DNA of 19,531 nucleotides from Methylocapsa sp. (GCA_003162995.1 PLUZ01000221.1:11345-30875); one strand, 5' to 3'. Shown: positions 1 to 8,721, numbered from the stretch's first letter. The notes: generated by a model from the sequence alone, not told the origin. Made by a program: numbers and translations.

Positions 1-2
1 AA

Positions 3-41
3 CAGTTTTGTCCGATTGAGCGGCAAAATCGGACAAAACTG
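3..41. repeat. Perfect 15-bp inverted repeat with 9-base loop
   Basis: The arms CAGTTTTGTCCGATT (3-17) and AATCGGACAAAACTG (27-41) are exact reverse complements around a 9-base loop. The element lies about 45 bases past the stop of the minus-strand monooxygenase gene, so it could be that gene's 3' hairpin or terminator. No separate U-run follows the stem; the A/T bases are inside it. It could equally be a dispersed palindromic repeat cut by the window edge. The palindrome is certain; the role is inferred. Confidence 0.75.
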
Positions 42-85
42 ATGGATCAACAATCAGCCTTCGTCGTTCCCGCGCACAGGTCTCA

Positions 86-415
86 TTAGCTCGGCTGAGA
101 TTTATTTTCGATCGCTTGGATGACTTCGAATCCTTCGAATTCCGGGTGTCCGAGTGTGAGCGGTTTGCGCTCGCCGGCTTGTTGGTGGGCGGCGCGGAAA
201 TGCTCCGATTTGGTCCAGGTAATGAAATCTTCTTGCGTTGCCCATATCGTGTGCGATGAATAAAGCACATGGTCTTCGCGTTCGGGGCCACGCAGCAAGT
301 GGAAGGCGACGAAGCCCTTGACTTCATTGAGCCGTGAATCCCGCGTGAGCCACACATTCTCAAAGGCTTTGCATTCTTCCTTGATGACTTTGAATCGGTT
401 CATGGCGATGAACAT
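86..415 (-). CDS. Heme-degrading-type (IsdG/HmuQ-like) antibiotic biosynthesis monooxygenase family protein
   Basis: This 109-residue protein is the usual length for a single ABM-fold ferredoxin-like domain. It carries the three residues that mark IsdG-type heme monooxygenases: Asn6 (in FIAMNRF), Trp67 (in FITWTKSEHF) and His77 (in RAAH). The HLLRGPE, LYSSHTIW and C-terminal GHPEFEGFEV stretches resemble rhizobial HmuQ/HmuD proteins, which bind heme and open its ring to release iron; the activity here is inferred from the family. The start at 415 is chosen because GGAG (425-428 on the complement) lies 9 bases upstream; the open frame continues upstream without family sequence. No heme-uptake genes are nearby. 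The start overlaps the 5' end of the opposing gene. Confidence 0.85.
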   Translation of the reverse strand: MFIAMNRFKVIKEECKAFENVWLTRDSRLNEVKGFVAFHLLRGPEREDHVLYSSHTIWATQEDFITWTKSEHFRAAHQQAGERKPLTLGHPEFEGFEVIQAIENKSQPS

Positions 416-962
416 TTGGGTTTTCTCCGGAGCAGGGTGCACCCGCGCTGGCGGCCATCTTATTCGAATTGTTACGGCAGCGGTACTGATGGCGTCACTT
501 TTCGTCATCGCGCCGCAATGCGCCTTCGCGCAGGCCAGTGAACCGCAAGCGACAGTAATATTCCCTGTGGAGCTGTGGGATACCAGCGGCGAAGGTGTCA
601 AGCCAGGCCAGGCGGAGCGCCTCAAGCTTGCCACGAATAAACTCACCGAGCTTTTGGAGCACACCGGCCGCTATCGCAGCGTCGATCTTTCCTCCTTCGC
701 TGCAAGAATCGCGGCGACGGAACCGCGTTACAATTGCAACGGGTGCTGGCTCGGTATTGCGCGCGACGCCGGTGCCGATCTCGCGGTCCTTGCGGTTGTG
801 CATAAGGTTTCGACGTTGATCTCCTCCGTCGACATTTATGTCGCCGATGTCGCCACTGGCGCCTACATTGCTCACGTCGATGCTCAGTTCCGCGGCGACG
901 ACGATCGGGCCTATGTCCGGGCTTTCGATTTTCTCGTCAACGAGCGGCTGAACCGCAAATGA
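408..962 (+). CDS. Secreted DUF2380/DUF3280-like protein of unknown function
   Basis: The frame encodes an N-terminal signal peptide: Arg20, a hydrophobic run (IVTAAVLMASLFVIA) and a likely cut after AFA at residue 41. The mature domain is about 140 residues and should be periplasmic. It has a YNCNGC motif, then GIARDAGADLAVLAVVHKVS and a DIYVADVATG strand. This pattern resembles short uncharacterised proteins annotated DUF2380 or DUF3280 in alphaproteobacteria, many from methylotrophs; I recall the pattern but cannot verify the family. The start is uncertain. ATG at 489 would leave a signal peptide without a charged n-region, so ATG 408 or 402 is preferred, though neither has a clear ribosome site. 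With start 408 the 5' end overlaps the divergent monooxygenase gene by 8 bases. Confidence 0.7.
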   Translation: MNIWVFSGAGCTRAGGHLIRIVTAAVLMASLFVIAPQCAFAQASEPQATVIFPVELWDTSGEGVKPGQAERLKLATNKLTELLEHTGRYRSVDLSSFAARIAATEPRYNCNGCWLGIARDAGADLAVLAVVHKVSTLISSVDIYVADVATGAYIAHVDAQFRGDDDRAYVRAFDFLVNERLNRK

Positions 963-1001
963 CGTGGTTTCGCTCTTCGGATGTATGGGGCAAGCGCGGG
1001 A

Positions 1002-1763
1002 TCAGGGCTCAAACCCTTCAAAAATAATCTGGTCCGCCCAAGCCCGCGCGCGGATCAAATCCTTTTGCGAACGCGCCGTCCAGGTCATGACGGGCATTCC
1101 AACTGCCGCCCGGCAGAGCATCGGGATGGCATGCGGGAGATCGTCCAGATTCCACGACAAAAAATCAGGCCGCGCGAGCGGAAAGTCGCGAAGATCCGTG
1201 AAGCCCGCGCGCTTCTCTTGCGGAAGCCAAGCCCATTCTTTGTCGTCGTAGCGTGCTTGCGCGACGAGGCCAAGAGGACAGTTGATGCCCACGGCGCGCA
1301 GATGGACGAGGATGGCCGGATCGAAGCTTTTGAGGCAAACAGACCCCGGATAGGTGTTGACGGTGGCCAGGGTACGGTCCGCGAGACGCATATCGCCATC
1401 GTAGCGGCTTTTGATCTCGACGATAACCGCCACGCGGCCGCCGATGCCCGCGAGAAAAGCCGACAATGAAATGATTTTCTGATCACAATTTTTATAAACC
1501 AACCGTTCAAGCTCGTCCGCGCGAAAAGCATCAACGCGGCCTTCCGCACGCATCAAACGGTCCAAGGTGAAATCGTGGAACACCACGGCTTCACCATCTT
1601 TTGTGAATTGAACGTCGCATTCGATCGCATAGTTCTTATGGATCGCGGCGGCGGCGGCGGCAGGCGTGTTTTCGACCAATCCGAACTGTTTGAAATGAAG
1701 ACCCCGGTGTGCGATCGGCCGCGCGGTCAGCCAGTCGGGCGCGTTTATCGTAAGCCCCGTCAA
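1002..1763 (-). CDS. Glycerophosphodiester phosphodiesterase family protein
   Basis: The 253-residue protein matches the GDPD (UgpQ-like) TIM-barrel family: HRG at 19-21, ENT at 31-33, the metal-binding IECDVQ with Glu48 and Asp50, and VVFHDFTLDRL with His63 and Asp64. An EIK (VIVEIKSRYDG) motif follows mid-protein. Family members hydrolyse glycerophosphodiesters to glycerol-3-phosphate and an alcohol. No signal peptide is seen, so it is probably cytoplasmic. Its start codon overlaps the stop of the upstream ridA-like gene by 4 bases (ATGA), so the two are probably translationally coupled. The gene converges with the DUF2380-like gene across a 39-base gap. Confidence 0.9.
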   Translation of the reverse strand: MTGLTINAPDWLTARPIAHRGLHFKQFGLVENTPAAAAAAIHKNYAIECDVQFTKDGEAVVFHDFTLDRLMRAEGRVDAFRADELERLVYKNCDQKIISLSAFLAGIGGRVAVIVEIKSRYDGDMRLADRTLATVNTYPGSVCLKSFDPAILVHLRAVGINCPLGLVAQARYDDKEWAWLPQEKRAGFTDLRDFPLARPDFLSWNLDDLPHAIPMLCRAAVGMPVMTWTARSQKDLIRARAWADQIIFEGFEP

Positions 1764-2233
1764 GCGCCCGCGATCTCAAGCAAGGCCTCGATCTCGACGG
1801 CGCAATCCAACGGCAATTCAGCGACGCCGATCGTCGATCTTGCATGACGGCCCTTATCGCCCAAGACCTCGACGATAAAATCCGAGGCGCCGTTCATCAC
1901 ACCGGCCAGATTGGTGAAACCCGGCGCGGCATTGATGAAGCCGCCAAGCCTTAAGCAGCGCGAAATCCTTTCGAGATCGCCCAAGGCCGCCTTGGCTTGC
2001 GCAAGAATATTGATGGCGCAGAGACGCGCCGCCGCTTGTCCCGCATGGCTGGATACCGCTGCGCCGAGCTTGCCGGTGTGATCGGGATCAATCTTGCCGT
2101 TCGGACCAAAAGCGAGCTGGCCGGAGACAACAAGAAGCGAGCCGGAAATAACGAAAGGAAGATAATTGGCGACGGGCGCCGCCGGGGATGGTAGCGCGAT
2201 TCCCAATGCTGCCAATCTGTCTTTGGCCGTCAT
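1760..2233 (-). CDS. RidA family (YjgF/YER057c/UK114) protein
   Basis: This 157-residue protein has the RidA fold signature: an N-terminal VISGSLLVVSGQLA strand, a central helix (RLCAINILAQAKAALGDLERI) and the C-terminal HARSTIGVAELPLDCAVEIEA block. The Arg in that block corresponds to the conserved carboxylate-binding Arg of RidA enamine/imine deaminases, so a role in clearing reactive imines is plausible but not proven. It belongs to the longer (about 150-residue) RidA branch. Start 2233 is chosen because GGAG lies 7 bases upstream; an upstream in-frame ATG at 2248 would overlap that site. It is the first gene of a two-gene unit with the GDPD gene. Confidence 0.88.
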   Translation of the reverse strand: MTAKDRLAALGIALPSPAAPVANYLPFVISGSLLVVSGQLAFGPNGKIDPDHTGKLGAAVSSHAGQAAARLCAINILAQAKAALGDLERISRCLRLGGFINAAPGFTNLAGVMNGASDFIVEVLGDKGRHARSTIGVAELPLDCAVEIEALLEIAGA

Positions 2234-2664
2234 GACAAAACTCCGCATCTCTGATGGCTACCCAAAAGCGCAAAACCAGTTGATTGTAAAGCGGTAATAG
2301 GCAAGCCGCCTGAGCAGGGTTGCCATGAGCGCCTTGAAATTCTAAACTCTGGTGACAAAACGAAATTGCCGCATGTTCAGCGAGGGCATGTTTCGGTAAT
2401 ATCCGGAGCATGGTCTTTCAAAAATGAGATGCGCGGCTTGCCGATTGCTTAAAGCGGACCGGGAACGGCATGGCTTCATCGCGAAGCAGGCGCGTTCCGA
2501 GATGGTTACGCTGGTGTCGGGGATGGGCGAAGATCTAAAATGGGCAACGATCGAAATCTGTGCCTTGCCCCTCTTTTCTCTAGTCCACCTGTGATTCCGC
2601 GTTTTCAGGCTCTGAGTTGAATGAGCTGGACGTCTGTTGCGTATCGTTCGAGGAACCAACGCTT
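2234..2664. other. Divergent intergenic region, no convincing gene
   Basis: This 431-base stretch separates the minus-strand ridA-like gene from plus-strand eipB and must hold both promoters. I found no -35/-10 pair good enough to assign. A 56-codon frame at 2424-2594 (plus) has a CAAC Cys pair but no close ribosome site and no family I recognise. A 105-residue minus frame (2342-2659) has unconvincing composition. No hairpin stands out. Confidence 0.5.
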
Positions 2665-3564
2665 ATGCTTGCATTTTATGCCCGTCTGCTGTTCACCGCT
2701 GCGATTGCCTTGACATTAACCGCGTTCGATCCGTCGCTCCGTATGGCGTCCGCAACGCAGGCGGCGACCGCCAACGCCGCGCCGCCGCCGCAAGCGAAGC
2801 CAAATCTCACAAAGGGGATTTCGCTTGTCTCGCATCGTGCCGTGTATGAATTGACCTTGGCGAAATCGGTCGGCAGCAAGAGCCCGACGGCTGCGCATGG
2901 ACGTATTGCTTTCGATTTCACTGGCTCCGTCTGTGATGGCTATGTCCAAAATTTCCGTCAATTAACTGAATTGCAGCCTGCCGAAGGTCCCACCCGTGTG
3001 TCGGACATGCATTCGGCGACTTACGAGGACGCCGATGGCCGGAGTTTCGACTTCAAGATGCAAACGAGCATAGATAGTAACAGCGCCGAGTCAGTCGATG
3101 GCAAAGCCTTGAAATCCGCGACAGGGCGTTTGTCTGTCAACCTCACCAAACCAAAGCGCGGCAAGTTCGAGCTTGATTCCGGTGTGGTGTTTCCGACCGA
3201 ACATTTGAAGCGCATTCTGGCGGCGGCGGAAGCGGGCGAGAATTTACTTGAAGTCAAGGTTTACGACGGTTCCGAGACCGGCGAAAAGCTTTATGAAACG
3301 ACAACCTATATCGGCCACCCAATTGCCGATCCCGCCGTCGAAAAAGCGGCTCATATTCCGGAACTCGACAATGTCAGACGCTGGCCGGTTTCCATCAGCT
3401 ATTTCGAAACCGGAAAGAAGGACGGCGCGCCAAGCTATATTTTGTCGTTCGACCTCTATGAAAACGGTATTTCGCGCGCGCTCAGGCTCGATTACGGCGA
3501 TTTTGTTCTCGCTGGGGAAATGTCTAGTCTTGAGCTTCTTAGCGAGCCCACCTGTACAAAATAG
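2665..3564 (+). CDS. eipB: Cell envelope integrity protein EipB (DUF1849)
   Basis: The 299-residue product has a signal peptide (about residues 1-30) and then the DUF1849 pattern: LVSHRAVYELTL near 54-65, GRIAFDFTGSVCDGY near 79-93, and NFRQLTEL. Two Cys remain in the mature protein, Cys90 and Cys297 near the C-terminus (EPTCTK). They match the disulfide-forming pair described for Brucella EipB, a periplasmic spiral beta-barrel protein needed for envelope integrity. ATG 2665 is preferred over the upstream TTG at 2617 because AGGA lies 10 bases before it and the signal peptide begins there. It is followed after 83 bases by the HIBYL-CoA hydrolase gene. Family assignment is confident; function is by homology. 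Confidence 0.88.
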   Translation: MLAFYARLLFTAAIALTLTAFDPSLRMASATQAATANAAPPPQAKPNLTKGISLVSHRAVYELTLAKSVGSKSPTAAHGRIAFDFTGSVCDGYVQNFRQLTELQPAEGPTRVSDMHSATYEDADGRSFDFKMQTSIDSNSAESVDGKALKSATGRLSVNLTKPKRGKFELDSGVVFPTEHLKRILAAAEAGENLLEVKVYDGSETGEKLYETTTYIGHPIADPAVEKAAHIPELDNVRRWPVSISYFETGKKDGAPSYILSFDLYENGISRALRLDYGDFVLAGEMSSLELLSEPTCTK

Positions 3565-3647
3565 ATCGATGCTGTGACCGTGTAAGCGCGGTGGCGCGGC
3601 ATGATGATCTTGCCGCCGGTACCCGTCTCTTGGGCGCTTGAGGGGTC

Positions 3648-4721
3648 ATGAGGGAGCCGGAAGTCACTTGCGAGAAAGTGGGCTCTTGCGGCATCGTCGC
3701 GCTCAACCGCCCCAAGGCACTCAACGCGCTGACCTTGACTATGGTGCGCGAGATTGCGGCCGCGCTGGACCGGTGGGAGAATGACGCAGGGGTCAACTGC
3801 GTCATCATCCGGGGTATGGGTGACAAGGCTTTTTGTGCGGGCGGCGACATCAGGATTTTGTATGACCTTGGCAAGGCCGGACGTCATGCCGAACAACTCA
3901 GCTTCTGGCGTGAGGAATACCGGCTCAATCGCCGCATCAAACTCTATCCCAAGCCCTATCTCGCCTTGGTGGGCGGGATCGTGATGGGCGGCGGTGCCGG
4001 GCTTTCCTTGCACGGCTCGCATGTCGTCGCGGGCGAAAATTTCACTTTTGCCATGCCGGAAGCGGGCATCGGCTTTTTCCCCGATGTCGGCGCGACTTTT
4101 TTTCTGCCGCGCTTGCCTCTACATGCCGGTGTCTATCTTGCCTTGACTGGCGCCCGGATGAGTTGCGGCGACGCGCTCACATTTGGTGTCGCTGGCGCCC
4201 ACGTTCCCTTGGCGCGGCACGCGGGACTCGCGCAAAGGCTGATCGGCGGCGAGGCGATCGCTGCCGCGATCGCGGCCGAAAGCGTGCCGCCACCCGCCTC
4301 GGCGCTCGCCCCGCAAAGCCAGACACTCGATCACTGTTTTTCCGCCGCGACCCTTACTTCCATTCTCGCCAATCTCGATGACGCAAGCGAGGCCGGCTCG
4401 AACTTCGCACGGTCCGCTGCGCAGGCGATACGCTCCAAATCGCCATCGAGCCTTGCGATTGCTTTGCGTCAGATGCAAATTGGCTCTAAGCTTGACATTG
4501 ATGAGGCGTTGCGGACCGAGTTTCGCATCGTCTCGCGCATTGCCAGTGGCCATGATTTTTACGAGGGCGTGCGCGCCGTCATCATCGACAAGGATAATCG
4601 CCCGCGCTGGAAGCCCGCCGCGATCGAGAGTGTCGAATCAGCCGCGATCGAGTCCTATTTCGCGCCGCTTCTTGAAGGCGAACTCGATTTTGGCGTGCAA
4701 ATTGGTGCCAGTTCCTCATGA
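3648..4721 (+). CDS. 3-hydroxyisobutyryl-CoA hydrolase (enoyl-CoA hydratase/isomerase superfamily)
   Basis: This 357-residue crotonase-fold protein shows HIBYL-CoA hydrolase features rather than those of a plain hydratase. There is FCAGGDIR at 62-69 for the oxyanion hole, GGGAGLSLHGSH at 114-125, and MPEAGIGFFPDVGATF, in which Glu138 and Asp146 match the catalytic pair of human HIBCH. The length and the long C-terminal part also fit. The enzyme releases 3-hydroxyisobutyrate in valine breakdown. The start has AGGGG only 2 bases upstream, a short spacing. The stop overlaps the next gene's ATG by 4 bases (ATGA). No other valine-pathway genes are in the window. Confidence 0.9.
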   Translation: MREPEVTCEKVGSCGIVALNRPKALNALTLTMVREIAAALDRWENDAGVNCVIIRGMGDKAFCAGGDIRILYDLGKAGRHAEQLSFWREEYRLNRRIKLYPKPYLALVGGIVMGGGAGLSLHGSHVVAGENFTFAMPEAGIGFFPDVGATFFLPRLPLHAGVYLALTGARMSCGDALTFGVAGAHVPLARHAGLAQRLIGGEAIAAAIAAESVPPPASALAPQSQTLDHCFSAATLTSILANLDDASEAGSNFARSAAQAIRSKSPSSLAIALRQMQIGSKLDIDEALRTEFRIVSRIASGHDFYEGVRAVIIDKDNRPRWKPAAIESVESAAIESYFAPLLEGELDFGVQIGASSS

Positions 4722-5194
4722 AGATTGCGCGCGGATTAAGCAAAATGGCGGTGCCTCCCGATACGGGGGCAGCCATTCGCCTTGGCGAACCGGCGAACAT
4801 CGCCGGGGAGGAGAATCGCGCCGGGCTTTTCTTGGTGGTGTTCATGCGCCTTCTTGCCGGACTTTGGGTTATCCAAGGGCTTGTGCAATGGGGCGCGATC
4901 CTGCTGCCCCAGGAACCTATGTTTGACAAGGTGAGCGCCTTGCACGGCACTGCAGTGATTTTTTTCGCGATTTTTGATCTTGTCGCGGCGGTTGGCTTGT
5001 GGCTGGCGGCGCCTTGGGGCGGCGTGATTTGGCTTCTGGGTGCGATCGCGCAGATCTGCGTTGCTCTTGGTCTGCCGGGCTTCTTTTCGATGTTCTGGAT
5101 CGCCGCCGATCTCGTCTTGATCGTTATTTATTTCGTCTTGACTTGGCAGGCGGGCCACGCAGGGACAATGCCCGGCTTGCTGCGCAGGCGCTGA
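4718..5194 (+). CDS. Four-helix inner-membrane protein, DUF6163-like
   Basis: The 158-residue product has a hydrophilic N-terminus of about 35 residues and four predicted membrane helices (roughly 37-62, 77-98, 101-118 and 121-145). The RLLAGLWVIQGLVQW, FFAIFDLVAAVGLWLA and WGGVIWLLGAIAQI stretches resemble a small family of uncharacterised Hyphomicrobiales membrane proteins that I recall as DUF6163. The ATG overlaps the stop of the hydrolase gene, so translation is probably coupled. A function in valine breakdown should not be inferred from that alone. It converges with the GNAT gene across 19 bases, with no room for a large terminator. Confidence 0.75.
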   Translation: MKIARGLSKMAVPPDTGAAIRLGEPANIAGEENRAGLFLVVFMRLLAGLWVIQGLVQWGAILLPQEPMFDKVSALHGTAVIFFAIFDLVAAVGLWLAAPWGGVIWLLGAIAQICVALGLPGFFSMFWIAADLVLIVIYFVLTWQAGHAGTMPGLLRRR

Positions 5195-5213
5195 TCAAGA
5201 TCATGCGAGAAAA

Positions 5214-5825
5214 TCAATTCTTGTTGGGGCGCGCGACGCGCAGCGGCACCGGATCGGTTTCCAAAAGGCCGTAGAGCAAATGATCCTGCCAGATCCCATT
5301 GATCCGCAGATAGGACCGCGCGTAGCCTTCCCTGGTGAATCCCGTTCGTTCAAGGAGTTTCGTCGAGGCTTCATTATGCGGCAAGCAAGAGGCTTCGACC
5401 CGGTGCAGCCGGAGCGTGGAGAAAGCGTACACGGTAACTGCCCGGACCGCGGCGGACATTAAGCCTTGCCGGGCGTATGGCGCGCCGATCCAATATCCAA
5501 GCGTTGCCGCCTGCACAACACCGCGCTTGACCTGCCCGAGAGTCAGGCCTCCCGTCAGCACATCATCGTCACGAAAGATCAAGAAAGGGTAGGCTTCATC
5601 GCTGGCGATTTCCTGATGGTTTCGCTTAATCCGGCTACGGAACGAGGTGCGGGTTAGGTCGTCGGCCGGCCAGGTTGGCTCCCAGGGCGTTAAAAACGCG
5701 CGGCTTTGGGCCCGCAATTCTGTCCAGGCTTCGTAGTCGCGCATATCCGCCGGCCGCAGATAGACGCCTTCTCCACGCACGAGCGTGGGAGCAGGGATGG
5801 TCGGATAGAGACGGAAAAAAGCCAT
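5214..5825 (-). CDS. GNAT N-acetyltransferase, RimJ/RimL type
   Basis: The 203-residue protein follows the RimJ/RimL GNAT layout: VYLRPADMRDYEAW at 21-34 (beta1/alpha1), a central acceptor region, GYWIGAPYARQGLMSAAV containing the acetyl-CoA-binding loop (RQGLM), and the C-terminal HNEASTKLLERTGFTREGYARSYLRING block. Family members acetylate the N-terminal residue of ribosomal proteins S5, S18 or L12; the substrate here is unknown. GGGAG lies 7 bases before ATG 5825 and overlaps the stop of the M16 peptidase gene, 12 bases away. It is the last gene of the thrC-M16-GNAT tail. Confidence 0.9.
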   Translation of the reverse strand: MAFFRLYPTIPAPTLVRGEGVYLRPADMRDYEAWTELRAQSRAFLTPWEPTWPADDLTRTSFRSRIKRNHQEIASDEAYPFLIFRDDDVLTGGLTLGQVKRGVVQAATLGYWIGAPYARQGLMSAAVRAVTVYAFSTLRLHRVEASCLPHNEASTKLLERTGFTREGYARSYLRINGIWQDHLLYGLLETDPVPLRVARPNKN

Positions 5826-5837
5826 GCAGCGGCTCCC

Positions 5838-7103
5838 TTAGATCCCGCGCAGCCGTGAGGCGACACGGTCGGGGGTAAAAACCTTGGCCACCGGACCGAT
5901 CGCGGCGACAGTTGGCGCAGAGCGGAGCGCGCGCGCGCCGGCGGCGCGGATTTGGGCGACGTCCAGGCGATCAATAGCCGTGACGATTTCATCGCGGGTG
6001 AGAATCCGGTCGAAGACGATCAATTGCCGTGCAATTTGTTCGCAACGGGCGGCGGGCGATTCGAGTGCCGCGAGGAGAGAAACCTTCATTTGTGCCTTGG
6101 CACGCCGCACTTCAGCATCGTTCAAGTTAAGCGCCGCCTGGCCCAAACAGTCTATCGCGACAGGCAGCAATTCCGCGACATCCCGAGCGCTCGTCGTGGC
6201 ATAGAAGCCGAACACCCCGGTGTCTGAATACCCCCAATGAAAGGCGTGGATGGAATAGGCGAGTCCGCGCGCCTCGCGCACCTCCTGGAACAGACGCGAG
6301 GACATGCCGCCGCCGGCCGCGCTGGCGAAAATTTGCATCGCATAGAAATCTTCGCGCGCGTAGCTTGTACCTTCGAAACCGATCGCAACATGAGCCTGTT
6401 CGAGCCGGCGCTTTAAGCGTGTCTCGCCGCCTTGGTAGCAAGCTGGCGCCGTCTTGGTTTCGATGTCCAGCGAAGAAAGCCGTCCGAAGCGTTGCTCGGC
6501 CGCGTCGCAAATCGCCGCGTGATCGATTGCTCCGGCCGCCCCGATCACCGTTGCGCCAGCGCGATAATGCGCATCGAGATAGGTGCTGATTTCATCCCTG
6601 CCGAACCCCGAAACTTGTTCCTTGGTGCCGAGGATTGGACGCCCGATCGGCTGATTTGGAAAAGCGGTTGCGTTCAATAATTCGAAGACGAGATCATCGG
6701 GCGTGTCTTCGACCGCGCCAATTTCTTGCAAAATGACGCCTTTTTCGCGCTCGAGCTCGACGCTGTCGAAGGTGCTTTCGGTCAAAATGTCGGCGAGGAT
6801 ATCGAGCGCGAGTGGAACGTCGTCGGCCAAGACATGGGCGTAGTAGGCGGTATGTTCGGTGCTTGTCGCCGCGTTGAGATCGCCGCCGGCCGTCTCGATC
6901 TCCTCGGCGATATCGCGTGCCGTGCGACGCCGCGTGCCCTTGAACGCCATATGTTCGAGAAGATGCGACAGGCCATGCTCGTTGGTTCGTTCGTGGCGCG
7001 ATCCAGCGCCGACAAAAACCCCAAGCGAGGCAGTTTCAAGATGCGCCATGCGCTCGGTGGCGATCCTAAGGCCGGAGGGCAAAGTGGTAATCTCGACACT
7101 CAT
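5838..7103 (-). CDS. M16 family zinc peptidase (processing-peptidase-like)
   Basis: The 421-residue protein has the inverted zinc motif HLLEH at 47-51 (His47, Glu50, His51) and the distal zinc ligand Glu127 in ILQEIGA, 76 residues after His51, as in active M16 subunits. The first domain is therefore catalytically complete. The second domain carries RRLEQAHVAIGFEG and a GGGMSSRLFQEVREARGLAYS block typical of the mitochondrial processing peptidase/bacterial PepR branch. The physiological substrate is unknown. No signal peptide is seen. The ATG overlaps the thrC stop by 4 bases. thrC next to an M16 gene is a common alphaproteobacterial pairing. Confidence 0.92.
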   Translation of the reverse strand: MSVEITTLPSGLRIATERMAHLETASLGVFVGAGSRHERTNEHGLSHLLEHMAFKGTRRRTARDIAEEIETAGGDLNAATSTEHTAYYAHVLADDVPLALDILADILTESTFDSVELEREKGVILQEIGAVEDTPDDLVFELLNATAFPNQPIGRPILGTKEQVSGFGRDEISTYLDAHYRAGATVIGAAGAIDHAAICDAAEQRFGRLSSLDIETKTAPACYQGGETRLKRRLEQAHVAIGFEGTSYAREDFYAMQIFASAAGGGMSSRLFQEVREARGLAYSIHAFHWGYSDTGVFGFYATTSARDVAELLPVAIDCLGQAALNLNDAEVRRAKAQMKVSLLAALESPAARCEQIARQLIVFDRILTRDEIVTAIDRLDVAQIRAAGARALRSAPTVAAIGPVAKVFTPDRVASRLRGI

Positions 7104-8518
7104 GAGGCAGTCCGTTTTGCCGCGCGCGTTGCGCGGTCGCGAATGAAACGCTCAATCTCATTTTGATCGTTAGGCAAAATCGAAAACCTCTCTTTTCTTT
7201 TGAAAAGACCGGCAAGATGGCCGGGCAAATCTGGCCGAATGCCTGTTGCGCGCTCGATCGCGTCAGGGAATTTGCCGGGATGAGCGGTGCCAAGAACAAC
7301 GAGCGGGCTTGCCGATGCGTTCATTTTGGTCCGGCGCGCCGCGCTTATGGCGACGGCGGTGTGCGGGTCGGCGAGATAACCCGCTTCGCGCCAGCTTTGG
7401 GCGATTTCTTGCGTGGTTTCGGCCTCGGTGACGCTGACCGCATCGAACTCGGCGCGAATGGCCTGAAGCGGGCCGGGCTCGATGGAAAACCCTTGTGATT
7501 GCCGCAGCCCCGCCATTAAGCGGCGGAGGGTAGCGGCGTCGCGTCCATGCGCTTCGAAAAGCAGCCGTTCGAAATTCGATGACACCTGAATATCCATCGA
7601 GGGCGATTGGGTTGGCTGCACCGTTTGCACCGCGTAGTGGCCGCTTGCGAGCGTGCGCGCGAGAATATCGTTGGAATTCGTCGCGATCACCAGGCGGTCG
7701 ACCGGAAGGCCTAAGCGTTTGGCAATCCAGCCGGCGAAAATATCGCCGAAATTGCCGGTTGGGACGACAAAGGAAACGTCCCGATGCGGGCCGCCAAGGA
7801 CGGCGGCGCTGGTGAAGTAATAGACGGTCTGGAAAAGAACGCGCGCGAAATTGATCGAATTGACACCGCAGAGATTAAGTTCATCACGCAAGACCTTGTG
7901 ATTGAACATATTTTTGATGCATGCCTGGGCGTCGTCGAAAGTACCTTCCAACGCGATCGTGTGAATATTCTCCGCTTCGACCGTGGTCATTTGGCGCCGC
8001 TGCACGTCCGATACGCGGCCATGCGGAAAAAGGATGAAGACATCGACTTGTTTCAGGCCTGCAAAGGCTTCGATCGCCGCGGCGCCCGTATCACCGGAGG
8101 TTGCGCCAATGATGGTCGCCCGCTCACCTTGTGCCTTGAGAACATGGTCGATGAGCTTGGCGAGGAGCTGCATCGCCAGGTCCTTGAAGGCGAGAGTAGG
8201 CCCGTGAAACAATTCAAGCACAAAAAGATTGGAATCGAGTTGAGTCAGGGGCGTGACCGCCGGATGCCGGAAGTTCTTGTAAGCAGCCGCGATCATCTCC
8301 CGCAGGGCCAGCGTTTCGGTCCCGTCTGCCAGGAAAGGCGCGATGATCGCCTCCGCGACATTCGCGTAAGGCTGACCCGCGAAACCGGCAATCGCGGCTT
8401 GAGAGAGCCGTGGATAGGTTTGCGGCAGGTACAGGCCGCCATCCGGCGCGAGGCCGGCCAGCAGTGTCTCAATGAAGGGGGCAGGTGGCGCCTCGCCGCG
8501 CGTCGATATATATTTCAC
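7100..8518 (-). CDS. thrC: Threonine synthase
   Basis: The 472-residue protein converts O-phospho-L-homoserine to threonine with pyridoxal phosphate. The N-terminal block MKYISTRGEAPPAPF, the PLP-lysine motif HGPTLAFKDLAMQLL (Lys112), ATSGDTGAAAIEAFAG for phosphate binding, and PTGNFGDIFAGWIAKRLGLP are all present. Length fits the bacterial and fungal long threonine synthases that do not use SAM. The start is GTG at 8518, with an AGG about 9 bases upstream. A 203-base gap separates it from SURF1, so it may have its own promoter. It overlaps the M16 peptidase gene at its 3' end. Confidence 0.96.
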   Translation of the reverse strand: MKYISTRGEAPPAPFIETLLAGLAPDGGLYLPQTYPRLSQAAIAGFAGQPYANVAEAIIAPFLADGTETLALREMIAAAYKNFRHPAVTPLTQLDSNLFVLELFHGPTLAFKDLAMQLLAKLIDHVLKAQGERATIIGATSGDTGAAAIEAFAGLKQVDVFILFPHGRVSDVQRRQMTTVEAENIHTIALEGTFDDAQACIKNMFNHKVLRDELNLCGVNSINFARVLFQTVYYFTSAAVLGGPHRDVSFVVPTGNFGDIFAGWIAKRLGLPVDRLVIATNSNDILARTLASGHYAVQTVQPTQSPSMDIQVSSNFERLLFEAHGRDAATLRRLMAGLRQSQGFSIEPGPLQAIRAEFDAVSVTEAETTQEIAQSWREAGYLADPHTAVAISAARRTKMNASASPLVVLGTAHPGKFPDAIERATGIRPDLPGHLAGLFKRKERFSILPNDQNEIERFIRDRATRAAKRTAS

Positions 8519-8721
8519 TGGGTGAACCTGCGTCTCTCGCGCGGCCGATGGAATTTTGTCTATCTAACATAATGCCGCGAATGGGAAATCGGAACCTGCG
8601 TGGCCTGCGCGTGGTGCGCTCCTATTTGCTACGCTTGAGCTATGCATCTCCGGCCATTTTCTGATCTTTGGTGCCGCATGTTCTTTGGCCATAGCCGGTG
8701 GCACGCCCGTTTGCCGGTTGC

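Noticed and set aside
416..664. N-terminal extension of the monooxygenase frame
   Set aside because: The ABM domain begins at 415 with a ribosome site; the extension is antisense to the signal-peptide gene and has no domain sequence.
2424..2594. 56-codon frame with a Cys-x-x-Cys pair
   Set aside because: The nearest GGAG is about 16 bases upstream and the protein matches nothing I know; it may be chance.
3492..4022. Minus-strand frame of 176 codons
   Set aside because: It is antisense to the end of eipB and the start of the HIBYL-CoA hydrolase, with no family pattern.
7784..8572. Plus-strand frame of 262 codons
   Set aside because: It is antisense to thrC, whose motifs are unmistakable.
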